Shown here in pieces: positions 26,701 through 36,475 of a stretch of DNA of 64,000 nucleotides. Origin of the DNA: Gorsachius magnificus (Eukaryota; Chordata; Aves; Pelecaniformes; Ardeidae); the NCBI GenBank assembly GCA_034008185.1, contig CM067081.1, positions 12,213,821 through 12,277,820 on the forward strand, read 5' to 3'. The notes beneath the pieces are model-generated. The model made no database searches, was not told the origin of the DNA, and saw only the letters and a program-made list of their open reading frames with translations. The position numbers and the translations under genes are program-made. The number at the start of each line of letters is the position of its first letter. The stretch's first letter is position 1.

Positions 26701-26870
26701 AGTATCCCAGCTCCCAGAATGCCATGGAAAAACCAGACCAGATCGGTTATCTCGCTGAGCTGCAGAACTCTTCCATTGGGGAAGTACAGGAGGATGTTGG
26801 AGACTATGGCACATGCTGCCAGCGGGAACAGGGTGATCCCGATGCACTTTGAACACTTCCCCGTGCACAT
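14789..26870 (-). CDS. L6 family four-transmembrane protein (TM4SF1/4/5/18-like), complete
   Basis: Four coding exons: 26700-26870, 22187-22252, 15725-15870, 14789-14990. All introns are GT-AG. Together they give 194 codons and a TAA stop (14789-14791); family members have about 197-202 residues. The start [11 protein letters not shown] has a strong context (ACCATGT). TM1 precedes NILLYFPNG, a hallmark of the family. TM2 is GILGAGIL plus [10 protein letters not shown] cysteine loop GCCANRCG follows, then TM3 ([16 protein letters not shown]). The large outer loop has two N-glycosylation sequons (NNT, NQT), and TM4 ([17 protein letters not shown]) precedes a basic tail (MRKRKVGMQ). L6 proteins sit in plasma-membrane microdomains with integrins. 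The loop resembles TM4SF5, the C-terminal part TM4SF1, and synteny beside a CP-type gene suggests TM4SF18 or TM4SF1. I therefore do not assign a symbol. Confidence 0.92.
15871..19044. other. Intron 2 of the L6 gene, left part
   Basis: T-rich and low-complexity stretches near 17925-18005. No exon or known repeat recognised. Confidence 0.5.
19045..19491 (+). pseudogene. CLTCL1: Clathrin heavy chain (CLTCL1-like) intronless coding fragment
   Basis: A 447-bp stretch reads 149 clathrin heavy-chain residues with no stop or frameshift. It starts at [16 protein letters not shown] and ends at [13 protein letters not shown], part of the heavy-chain repeat region of the leg. Diagnostic positions ([15 protein letters not shown]) favour CHC22/CLTCL1 over CLTC, which has ELINVC and FKSLSRYLV. 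Heavy chains have about 1,640-1,675 residues, so less than a tenth is present, with no start codon and no flanking clathrin exons. It lies antisense inside intron 2 of the L6 gene. Human CLTC averages about 155 bp per coding exon, so 447 uninterrupted bases probably span exon junctions, pointing to an mRNA origin (inference). It is followed by a 62-bp A/T-rich linker and then a CR1 3' end in the same orientation. Confidence 0.9.
19492..19553 (+). repeat. A/T-rich linker between the clathrin fragment and CR1
   Basis: A T-run (about 19509-19520) is followed by degenerate AAACC units (AACCAAACCAAACC near 19527-19540). It matches neither clathrin coding sequence nor the CR1 consensus as I know it. 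It could be non-templated synthesis or retained clathrin intron, or a simple repeat that grew at the junction. Confidence 0.5.
19554..20060 (+). mobile_element. CR1 retrotransposon, 5'-truncated 3' end
   Basis: Begins inside ORF2 at [18 protein letters not shown] and runs through [16 protein letters not shown] and [16 protein letters not shown] to a stop near 19965. The CR1 3' UTR (GACTAGATGACCTCTCGGGG) and the 3' repeat ATTCTATG (three units, 20036-20060) follow. Same young subfamily as the copies at 27 kb, 41-43 kb and 53 kb. It forms the downstream half of a chimera with the clathrin fragment. Confidence 0.95.
20061..22186. other. Intron 2 of the L6 gene, right part
   Basis: No additional exon or repeat recognised. 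A G/C-rich patch at about 20740-20860 yields chance ORFs only. Confidence 0.5.
23147..24158. mobile_element. Solo LTR of an endogenous retrovirus with internal minisatellite
   Basis: The element spans 23152-24153 (1,002 bp). It starts TGTGGTGGGTTGG and ends CCAATACA, and is flanked by the direct repeat CCATG (23147-23151 and 24154-24158). The left 330 bp match a second copy that starts at 40941, and the right end (CAAACCCARTACA) matches its end at 44248, so both termini are confirmed by two independent insertions. No gag, pol or env is present. The 5-bp duplication fits an ERVL-type element. AATAAA near 23374 would favour plus orientation, but I did not settle the strand. It lies in intron 1 of the L6 gene. 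Confidence 0.88.
23568..23840. repeat. GC-rich minisatellite inside the LTR
   Basis: About six variable copies of a unit built on CTCCAGCSTGGG, spaced roughly 40-50 bp apart (starts near 23572, 23612, 23651, 23700, 23750 and 23800). Most are followed by a CCCACGGG-like motif. The matching region of the second LTR copy (43800-43970) has about four units. The array creates long overlapping ORFs in several frames that are not genes. Confidence 0.75.
24159..26699. other. Intron 1 of the L6 gene, no further gene
   Basis: Contains a short tandem duplication near 26448-26489 (a unit of about 23 bp with TTATTTCAGGAATACC, two copies) and an AAAAC microsatellite (26637-26663). No exon recognised. Confidence 0.5.
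26637..26663. repeat. (AAAAC)n microsatellite
   Basis: Five near-perfect units of AAAAC, about 37 bp downstream of the L6 exon 1 splice donor in transcription terms. Confidence 0.85.
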
Positions 26871-27078
26871 GGTAGCTCTCTGCTGCGGAAAGACACAGGG
26901 AGGTTTGGGTTACTGCCGCGCAGGGAGCACAGGATTTCAGCAGTTTTCTTCTTTAATGAAAGAAGAATCAGTTTTGAAGCAAGAAAAGTTCCAGTTAAGA
27001 CTTACACAGATAATCTTGTTCTACAGAGCCTCTTCCTTTCAGAGACTTTAAAATGGAATTGTTAAAAACTGGAATGTT

Positions 27079-27467
27079 TCATAGACTCATAGAATGTTTT
27101 GGGTTGGAAGGCACCCCTAGAGGTCATCTAGTCCAACCCCCCTGCAGTCAGCAGGGACACCACTAACTAGATCAGGTTGCTCAGAGCCCCATCCAACCTG
27201 GTCTTGAATGTTTCCAGGGATGGGGCCTCCACCGCCTCTCTGGGCAACCCGTTCCAGTGTTTCACCACCCTCGTTGGAAAGAATTTCCTCCTTGTATCCA
27301 GTCTCAATCTACCCTGTTTTAGTTTAAAACCATTACCCCTTGTCCTGACACAGCTGGCCCTACCAAAAAGATTTTCCCCATCTTTCCTATAGGCCCCCTT
27401 TAGGTACTGAAAGGCCGCAATCAGGTCTCCCCACAGCATTCTCTTCTCCAGGCTGAACAAGCCCAAT
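27079..27467 (-). mobile_element. CR1 retrotransposon fragment, 3' end
   Basis: Reads on the minus strand as the end of CR1 ORF2 ([32 protein letters not shown]) plus the CR1 3' UTR and tail. It is 5'-truncated at 27467. The insertion ends about 208 bp upstream of the start codon of the minus-strand L6 gene, in the same orientation as the gene, so it probably lies in or beside the promoter. Confidence 0.95.
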
Positions 27468-28144
27468 TTATTTAAAATTGCCAGGACTAAACAAGTTTTG
27501 GTATGAAATGAATGGAGAGTTTAATTTTAATTGTTAATAGACAATTGTCTGTCCATTTGGAACATCAGTAACACAGCCATGGCTGCACAGATTGATACCC
27601 TGGCTGGCAGACCTCATGGTGGGGCTAAGGTCTTGGGTGGAACGGGAGGTGCCTGCACCAGGTTTTCTGGGACGTCTGTCTTGGGAAGCTGATTTGAAAT
27701 CCCTTGCACTGAAAGTCTAGAAGAGCAGGCATTGACTGCCAGGGATGCCATAGAAATGTTCAACCCTGCCTTGGCACTGGGGCAGACTGGGGAGCCTCAC
27801 CAGGGCCACCACCGGCTGCATTTTCTCTATTTCAGTAAAAGCTACACTGCCAACAAAAATTGGAGAAGCTTTCATTACTCTTTCTGATGATGTGCTTATT
27901 CTGCAGATAAGGGTAGATAAGACTGTTACAGGGCTGTTTGGCACCCATGCTAAAATGTCTGAAAACCTGGAAGCATGTCTAATCCTGTGGCTATTTGCTA
28001 AGGATAGGTCACAAAGCCATCTCACCTCACTTTCAGGGATCTGCCATAACGTGTAAAACAGCAGCTTAATATCTCACAGTGGTCAGGTTCTTCTTTTAAA
28101 ATCAAGGAATCCTCTTTTAAAAATCAAAGAATTGACATAAATGA

Positions 28145-28500
28145 AGCACTGGTTGAAAGGGATCTCTGCAGGTCTCCAGTTCAACCTCCTGCAGAAAGCA
28201 AGACTACCACCAACACTAGGTTGCTGTGTCAGCCATGGCTTTGCACAGCTGAGCCTTGAAAAATCCCAGAGATGAAGCTACCACCATCTCTGTGGGTGAC
28301 CTGTTGCAGGGCTGCTCCAGCCTCTTTGTGAAAAGGTCTTTCCTCATGTACAACCTGAATCTTCCAAGCTGTAAACTTGGCTATTTCTCCTCATTATATC
28401 CCCTCCCACCACTCTATCTTCTCTGTCACTGCGTTACAAATTTGATGTAGGCTGCTATTAGATCCCCCTTCACCAAAGTGAGCAACCCTAGCTCATACTG
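28145..28500 (-). mobile_element. Old, diverged CR1 fragment
   Basis: GAAAGGGATCTCTGCAGGTC, TTCAACCTCCTGCAGAAAGC and the later GGGCTGCTCCAGCCTCTTTG with a following TTCCTCATG follow the order of a CR1 3' end in reverse. Divergence is much higher than in the other copies and the coding frame is broken. Confidence 0.75.
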
Positions 28501-30785
28501 CACCCATGCTGTGATCCACAGCCCAAGAGAAAAGGCTGATCAATACAGAAGTGGATCCACAACATATTTCTCCATGTCAGCTTGGAAATTTCGGACTGCT
28601 GTAACTGAGATTATTGAACTTTCACACTGCCATTAACTTTATGGCATAAACTGATCACAGCTTCTTCGTGATGTTTTGTCATAGCTTCACTCCAACGCAA
28701 GACTTTCAAATGCATAAAAATATAAAATGTCAGTCTGCAGGTTTCTGTCCTCAGAGAAAGGTGACAGTTCATGACAAAGGTGGCTTTGCTCTACCATGGG
28801 CAAGTTATACAATGTAAGAGGAGGAAGATAATCTGGATACACACTGTTTCAGTACACACACCCATGTTACACACTCACACATGCACCCATGCACGCGTAC
28901 CTGCCGACGCTTGCTACATGCAAATAGGTTTTGTAATAACTAAGGCTGTAAACAGTGAAATGTCCCTCAATTTAGTCATGTGCGTTGGCTAATCCTGACA
29001 GTTTTGTGACAGAAGTTAGTGTTGGGAAGATATTAAGCAGGCTAGGAGTATTGAAATCAGTCAAGGTTGGGTTCCCAAGCAAAAAGGCCCAGGTGAAGAA
29101 CAGTATGGAGATTTTTGGGAAAGCCAAAGACAGGCTGAAAACGGCTTCATTGACAGAATGAAGACAACGGAGAGGGGCGGTACGGCTCAAAGACAGACCA
29201 GTGTCCTCAGACCTCTGTAACTGAGAGGGAAAACAGAAAGACTTTATGGGATGCCATATAGTGCTGTGAGCTAGGTGAGACTGTTGGAAACTTCTTTTGA
29301 GTTTTCATCTCTATAGCAAAAAAATGTGCATTGTTCTCTGCTGCTATGAGTTTAATAAGAGCTTTAATAAGTGCTTATATGCCTTATCTTCTGAGCACTT
29401 TACAATTATGTAATGCTTTTTAATCCAGCTTTAAAACAAGTTAACTGGCATTAAACTACTCCAGAAGGGAACATTTTTAACAGAGATGCTTCTTGGTTTA
29501 CAGTCATTACCTATTGTTTATATAGTGCTCAAAATTGGGCAAGGCATTTTGCAAGCCCCAGCTCAAAGAGATAAAAATCTAAGCAGACCGACAATGTGCA
29601 AATGAAAGATGAAGCGGGGCGGGAGTGAAAGGAAATTGAAACAACATTGGACATTTCACCCATCTTTCTCTCAAATGCCCAATGCATTTGCTGTTTTTTC
29701 ACATCGACTTTTGCCTGTCTGCTTTCCCATCTCATTACAACTTTTGCTTTTCCATGCATTTGCCCAACCTCACCTACTCCCCCCCTCCAAGAGAGAAGCA
29801 AACAAGCACAGGCACAGCCTGGCTTCCTTCTATAAAAACTAAGTCTTGTAAGCAAGTCATAAATTCTCTTCTGCATCTTTCACACATAGCCAGAGGGCTC
29901 AATTCTCACCCGATGCGAAAGAACGCGACGCTTCTTTGGCTGGAAGAACAGGGGTTTACAGCCCATTCTCTGACCTATCTCAATACCACTTCAAACTGCA
30001 AGGAGAACTTACCTAAACAGCAATTACCAGACCTAGCGAGAGCCTCTACCACCAAAATCAATGCCACTTTGCCACCTGTGTACATCAGAGGATCTGACTG
30101 TGTTATTACAGCTTAGGCAAACCCTGCCAGAAACACTCAAAACACTTTATTAATTCAGCAAGCAAAAGCACTTTCTACAGCTTCATTAAGCAAGGTGGCT
30201 AGAGCAAGCTTCTAATTTTTAACTCGGGTTTTAGAAAGTTTTGCTTTTTAATGCTGAGGGAAGCAGGCAAATAGCTTTGCTTACCTTCTACACGAGGCTA
30301 AGACGGCCTCCAGGTTCCAGAGTTCCCCACGGTGGCTTCAGGCTTTCCAGCTACTCTCTCCTGGAGCGTGATGGTCTGAGCGAGGCACAGCAATGTTTTT
30401 GGGTGATGGCCTCTATTAAACAAATAGCTGTTCCTCTCCAGAGAATGAGGAAATATCCCACGTTATCCTTGGTTGGCCAGCGTGACGTTGGCGTGCCACC
30501 CGGTGTTATTGATTATTTTAAGGCAGTGTTCCAGTGGTCAATGCCTCGGCCCCCCAGGACATGCAGAGCAGTAGAGACCTTTTTACTGCCACAATCATTT
30601 CAGCTGTGCACAGTTTGGCAGAAGGGGAGAGGCAGGAGATGGCAGGAGTGCAAGCACGTGAAGAGGCACAACGGGCGCGTGGCAGAAAACATGGTTGAAG
30701 CACAAGGTGGTGGCAAACCATGGCCATCGGTGCAGAGTCATCTTCTGCACAAAATTTGGCACTGGCTTTGCTCCAGAGCGTGCTG

Positions 30786-31090
30786 CTGGGAAAGATGAGT
30801 GAGGATAGTGGGGACAAGAAAGGAAGGAAAAGAAATGCTCAGTAAGACAAGGCAAAAAGAGGGAAAAGGGCAGAAAGCCTGGAGAGAAGGGAGAGGTGTG
30901 AACAAGTGAGGAAACAAGGAAAGAAAAACACAATTCCAAGGAAGAGAGAGTTGGAATATGGAAGGGAAACTGAAGATTAACTTTGGCAAAGGAGAAGAGG
31001 AGAGTAGAAGAGACACTGGGGATGGACCAAGAAAAAAAAAAAATTAAAATTAAACTGGGAGAAGACTCATAAAAAATGAAAAGAGGAAAT
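30786..31090. repeat. Purine-rich (GA) low-complexity tract
   Basis: The plus strand is almost wholly A and G for about 300 bp (units such as GGAAGGAAAAGAAA). The reverse strand translates to an S/F/L-rich open frame, which I treat as an artefact. Confidence 0.7.
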
Positions 31091-34000
31091 TGGAACGAAT
31101 ACAGAGAATGTGATAGTAGTAACTGTAAGATACGTGAAAACACTGAAACATAAATATGTAAGTTACTCAGTAGGTTAGATTTGGCCTCAATCATACTGAG
31201 AATATGCTCAGCTCTCTCTTCAGCTGAAAACACGTCCCCTTTGACAGGCACCTGCTGTTGCCTTGTTCTCAATGTCCGGATGGAAGGGTGACTTGATCAC
31301 AAAGACATTAATGAAAGGGGCATGTGAGTGAAAGCAAAGATGCAAAATATTCTACTCTCCACCCTGCCACCTCTTATCTTCATTCTTACCTTTGGAGAAA
31401 ATTTCTAACTATGAAAGATTGGTTGTGTAGGGTGGAATTCATCTCACACGACTTTAGATGTCCATGAGGTAGACGTCACCCTAAACTGCCTTTTTTCCTA
31501 GTGAAAGGAACAGACACTTTTAAGGAAAAAATCACCAGACCTATTTTAGGAGCTACTGTAAGGTTACAGTAAATCATTAATGATGAAAGAATCTCAGCGC
31601 TTGTTCAGACCTAAATGTTGGCATCTGTGGTCAGGTAGAATCCTGTCCATGAGGACTACCAATATGTCAGGGTGGCTGCAAAAGCACAGGGGCAAAGCCT
31701 GAGAGTTGGGTCCCAAGGTTGCATATTTAATGCCACCAGCGTCAGAGGATGCAGGGAAGGTTGTCTTCATCAATGACTCACAGCTAGTGAAAATCTTAAA
31801 AAAGCCCATAGAGTCGCCTCAGGCAAATAAACTTCATTACAGTACAAATGGCAAAAAGGAGGGAAACTGAGCTGAACCCACTGAACCCGATGACCCAAAC
31901 TTCAACTAACATCACTGGCAACAGCATTTCCTCCTGTTTGAGGTGGTGGCGCTTCAACCGCAAGGAAAAGGAACAAAGTAAGTCTCAGACAATCTTCAGA
32001 CAGGGCAAAGGCACCATGTCTAATGGTGTTTAAAGCATTTGAATAATTAAATTTAGAACAACTTGAAGACCATCAGCATTTTGCACTGACAGCTGGGGCA
32101 TCTGGGGGGGACCTGCCAGCTTATGCAGAGAGTTAAGAAGCAAATAAGGCAACTTCATAATGATACTTAAGAACCTTCCCCCAAGGCTAATATCCTGGTT
32201 GTTTGGAGTTTTTGTAGACTCTTACTCTATCATATCTCTAAGGTACCACCTTCCCCATCCTCACATAGCTAACACTCTCATTTGGGCTCAGCATACTTGA
32301 TTTTGATTCTGTTTTTCTCTGATTTTGCCTGGCTCATAGTCCTCCAGGGCAATGTGCAAGGTTCACCTCTGTAGTTTCTCATCTGTACTGTGTTCCCAGC
32401 ACTATACATTCCTTTACTGACCTTTTTAAGTTTCTTCTCTTCACCTTCCAAACCATCCCATAGGTGTACCATACTTCATCCATCACATATGATTTAGTGT
32501 CCAGTCTGCATACCTAGACTTGATTGTGTTTCTTAATCTCAGCTACCTCTCAGTGCCCTTCTCCACTGTATGCTTCACAGTTTTCTAAGCAAGTGCACAA
32601 AGAGCAGAACGAATATTGTATTAGTTTTATGTTTTTCCATTCACCTACAGAAATCTGTTGTCTTTTATTCTACTACATAGATTTTAAACTGTTTGGGACA
32701 AGTTTGGTGTTTTCTTCTATGTTTGTGCAGCACTTTTCACTTTTAACTAATGACTAGCTTCTAGCCATTACAGAAAAATAAAAATACTGGTAAGCTACAT
32801 TAAACACAACTCTCTTACCGCTTCAAGAACATGTTTCGATTTGCTGTTGTTGAGTAGGATCTATATTTGGGTTTTGATGAGAACTGAACTAAATTCTTCT
32901 GAAGAGTGCAGGAGGCTTCAGTACTTGTGAAATGTAATGAGATTTCACAGTACTGTAAAATTACGACCAAGGGAAGACCTTATTTCTCTTTGCTGGACAG
33001 GATCTTGTTGATTCATTCTGAAATGCAGACTTCTAGGTGGAAACGATGGACTCGGTTTCTGGGCTTTTGAACCAATGCTCTGGCCTGAAATACTGCTCAC
33101 TGCGGGGCACAGAAGGAATGACAAAGACAAGAGCAAAATGAAATAAAGCCAGACAAAAATAAAAGCCTGTATTAACTCCAGAGAGCCTGACTCCTACCTG
33201 TTTTTCTGAAGTGAAGTCCTAAAGAAATGAAAAATAAAAACCAGAATCCATAAAATATTTAGGAAAACTGAATTTTGACTCTGAAGTGTTCAGTGGCTAA
33301 GCTGAGTGTGTATGACTGTGTACATCTATTTTTTTCCCCCTGCAATATTGATTTTGAAGGCAATGAAAGCATTTTGTGTTCCACTGATCAATGCCTCCTG
33401 ATTATATTGACATCAGCTCTGGTCCTCCTTTTATTTCTATCTTTTTAGCCATAAACTCTATCAATTTTCTATTTACACATAGTAGCATGGGCACTGAAAG
33501 AAGCAAAGTAAATATACGAAAAGGCCCATTTCATCATGCTAGAAATGAAAAGCATTCCAGCCCTACAATTTCCCTGGGTGGTGCAATGTGTGTGTTAGAA
33601 ACTGAAGAATTACAGCCCAGTGCAGGTTTTTGAAGGGCATATCTGACTGCCTACTTACTCTATTGATAGACCTGCCCCATCTGGAGTGCAGCTGCAGTGT
33701 GCTGGTGGGAAAATGCCCTTTTTGCTGTTGATACCCTGTGTCAAAAGAAGCCAGGCAGCTCTGCTCTCATTTATTCTAGTACAAATCTTAAGTGGTTCTT
33801 CAGAAGTCAAAACTTTATTCCAAGTGCACAGTGACACTCCTCTCAATTGAATTTATTCCACTTCGACACCATGACACAAATTATCTCTTGCTGCTGCTGC
33901 TTGTGATATTTTGTTATTAATGTTTTCTTCAGCTGAGGGAAAGGGAGGTTGATTTTCCTGAGGAAGAATCAAGAAGCAAACTGCTGTTAAGGGGCTTTTT

Positions 34001-34927
34001 CTGTGATGAGCTGGCTCTGAGAAGGTTCATGAGTTTGGGCGTTGCAGATAACCTCCCCCAGAGCCCCAGCTGGTGCTCCCTGCTCTTGCAGCAGGTACCC
34101 AGGGTAACATGCCTGCCTGTATCCAGGAGTGGGCGAATGCCCTGTTAAGGTAGAAAAAGCAAGGTAGAAACAGTGGTACTTGTGTTATTCAGGTTTTTCT
34201 TTATCCAGAGTATCCCAGAGCCTCATAACCTCAGCCAACAAAGAGCCGATGGCAAGAGCACCGAGGAAGATGGGGAGCAGCTCAATGCAAAAAGGCTCAA
34301 GTCTGGAATCAGATCAGAGAAAGCCAGAAAAAAAAACACTGAATAATTGAGTAGTGGTTATTGGTTCTTACATTACGAATATATATGAGTCTGAAGAGGT
34401 GAAATGGAAGTTGTTCTGGACTGATTTTGAAATAGGCTCTCTGCCCCCTTTGGGGGTATATTCACTGCAAGGTACAGTCACACACATGTGGCCCTAACAC
34501 ACAGCTTGGTCTGGACGTGCACTTGACAGAGACAGCAGCTTAAATATCAGATGGATGGATCTTCTCTTCTATTTTACTTATTTTTCTGATATTTTTTCCT
34601 TCTTCCTTTTCCCTTGTATCTCCTTTTTATGCACAACTCCCTTTCCTACATACTCAGGCTCTCTCTCCTCCCTGAGATGACAGCCAGAGTCTTTACTGAG
34701 CAGTTTTCCCCCCAGATGATGGTGCAGACATCATTGACTCTGGGGCACCAGAAAGAGACAGTCCCTTAGGAACAAACCCCGTGGTTATCAGTGACTCTAT
34801 GGCCCAGGGCACCCCAGGGTGGCACAGCCAATGTTCTGCAGAAGCACCTTCTGGGATGAGAGGGAACAGTGCCGAAACAACACCCAGTAAGCTCTACCAT
34901 CCGGCAAAGTATTATCTGCTGCTTGCT

Positions 34928-34928
<1 letters not shown>

Positions 34929-34960
<32 letters not shown>
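34929..34960. repeat. (GT)n microsatellite
   Basis: About 12 uninterrupted GT units followed by ATGTGTGT. It explains the histidine/threonine- or cysteine/valine-repeat ORFs around it. Confidence 0.95.
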
Positions 34961-34961
<1 letters not shown>

Positions 34962-36349
34962 TTCATACGATTTATCGCAAAGCTCATTTTATTTAATTAC
35001 CCGAGTGTGTTGTCCAGGGACAGCGCTGTGCCAGGCCCACTGTTTTCCAAAATGGCAATGAACCTGTGGCCAAGGGTTGTTTGTGCTCCTAACACAGAAC
35101 AACACTGTCACTACCCAATATTAAAATAATTAGAGGTTTGTGCTTTCATTTTGCTGGTTTCGCGCAACACTTCTTTCTGGTTTTGGCTGAAAGGCATTTC
35201 TCATCCTTGGGTTTTGTCACTGGGGTTTGTCCAAGTATGCACTCAGGGTGCAGGTGAATTAGGAGCTAAAAGCAGTACCCACTGGAAAATGCCTCTATTT
35301 ACCTGACCAAACAGGAGAAATGTTACTTCTTCTGGTGATCCTTCTCTTCCCTTCCTAACTTGCCCTGAACTGCCCTGGGTCTCTCAGGAAGCCTTCAGTA
35401 ATGAAGAGCAAATATTTGGAATGTTCTGAAGGAGCATGGGTTTTGTCAAAAAAAGTTCACTGCATTTTTTAGTGCTGTTTGACATTTTTAGGGGGGAAGG
35501 TTTCTGTAGTCCAGGGTAGTGGTTTTGGTCAGACTGAGAGACAGGTGGCTTGGTCGGGTAACCTGGGAGAGATTAAAAACTCCCATTTGAGGCTGAGGCA
35601 CCTGGAGCAGCGACTCCCACCAAAACGAAAGAAGAGGGCAACAGCAGAGAGGTTAGAAGCGATCATTAAGTGTTTTGCTATTGCAAGGGGGACCGTCCTC
35701 TCGTTAACCATCCTCATCTGGGTTTGTGCCAAAAGAAAAACAAAGAAAAATCAATACTAGTTGTGTGTACGTAGCTGTAATGTTTCAAGCATGTACATGA
35801 GGCCAGGTTTGTAGCCAGAATTACTGCTTGCTTGTAACAGTACTTACTATGGCTGTATTGGAGAAACTGATATATGTGGAAAAATAGGATAAGCCTTTGG
35901 AAATACAGCTGGTCTTCAGATCCTGAGGTCTGTCTGGTTTTTCCAGCTGGTGCTGGCTGGTTGAAGAAAGGGCAATCCATCCCCTTGCTGACCCTGAAGT
36001 TGTTAGTTTGGGCCCACCGTGGGACAGAACAGTATTTTAAATCTCCACGTATCTTATGTAGCAGAAGGGCCTGAGGCAATTAGAGCAGTATTTCCCAAAG
36101 TGGGAAGTGCTTTTGGACATTTCTTAGCACTGCTTGGGTTTCTGGAAGTGATTCCAGAAATGAAGCAATCTTCTTCAAACTATTCACACTTTTCTGCTCC
36201 TGCATCCACCGGAAGGCAGTTTCAAGGCTTTTCTGAGGGTGAGGGGATGTTGAAGAAGGTGTCTGAAATTAGGTACCAAAAGGAGACATAATTAGAGGTC
36301 CTTTCTGAAAAGGTGTGAACTCTCTGTCTCCATCCTTGGACATATATCA

Positions 36350-36475
36350 TCTCCATCCTTGGAAATATTCAAAAGCCATCTGGGTATGCTGCTGGGTGAC
36401 CTTCTCCAGGTGGCCTTGCTTGAGCAGGGGGGTAGGACCAGACAACCTCCAGAGGTCCCTGCCACCCCCAGCCGC
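36350..36475 (+). mobile_element. Old CR1 3' end
   Basis: CATCCTTGGAAATATTCAAA and GTATGCTGCTGGGTGACCTT, then GGTAGGACCAGACAACCTCC and AGAGGTCCCTGCCA, follow the order of the CR1 ORF2 end and 3' UTR. Diverged and short. Confidence 0.75.

Larger units (their letters stand above)
28501..36349. other. Intergenic, no supported gene
   Basis: Only chance ORFs. Notable composition: a CA-rich stretch near 28850-28895, a CpG-richer patch at 30290-30700, a purine-rich strand at about 30786-31090, and a GT microsatellite at 34929-34960. Confidence 0.5.

Noticed and set aside
30595..31272. 225-codon minus-strand ORF rich in Ser, Phe and Leu
   Set aside because: It is the complement of a purine tract; low complexity removes stops. 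No ATG-supported gene model or homology.
34766..35129. ORFs with Thr-His or Cys-Val repeats
   Set aside because: Translations of the GT microsatellite in different frames.
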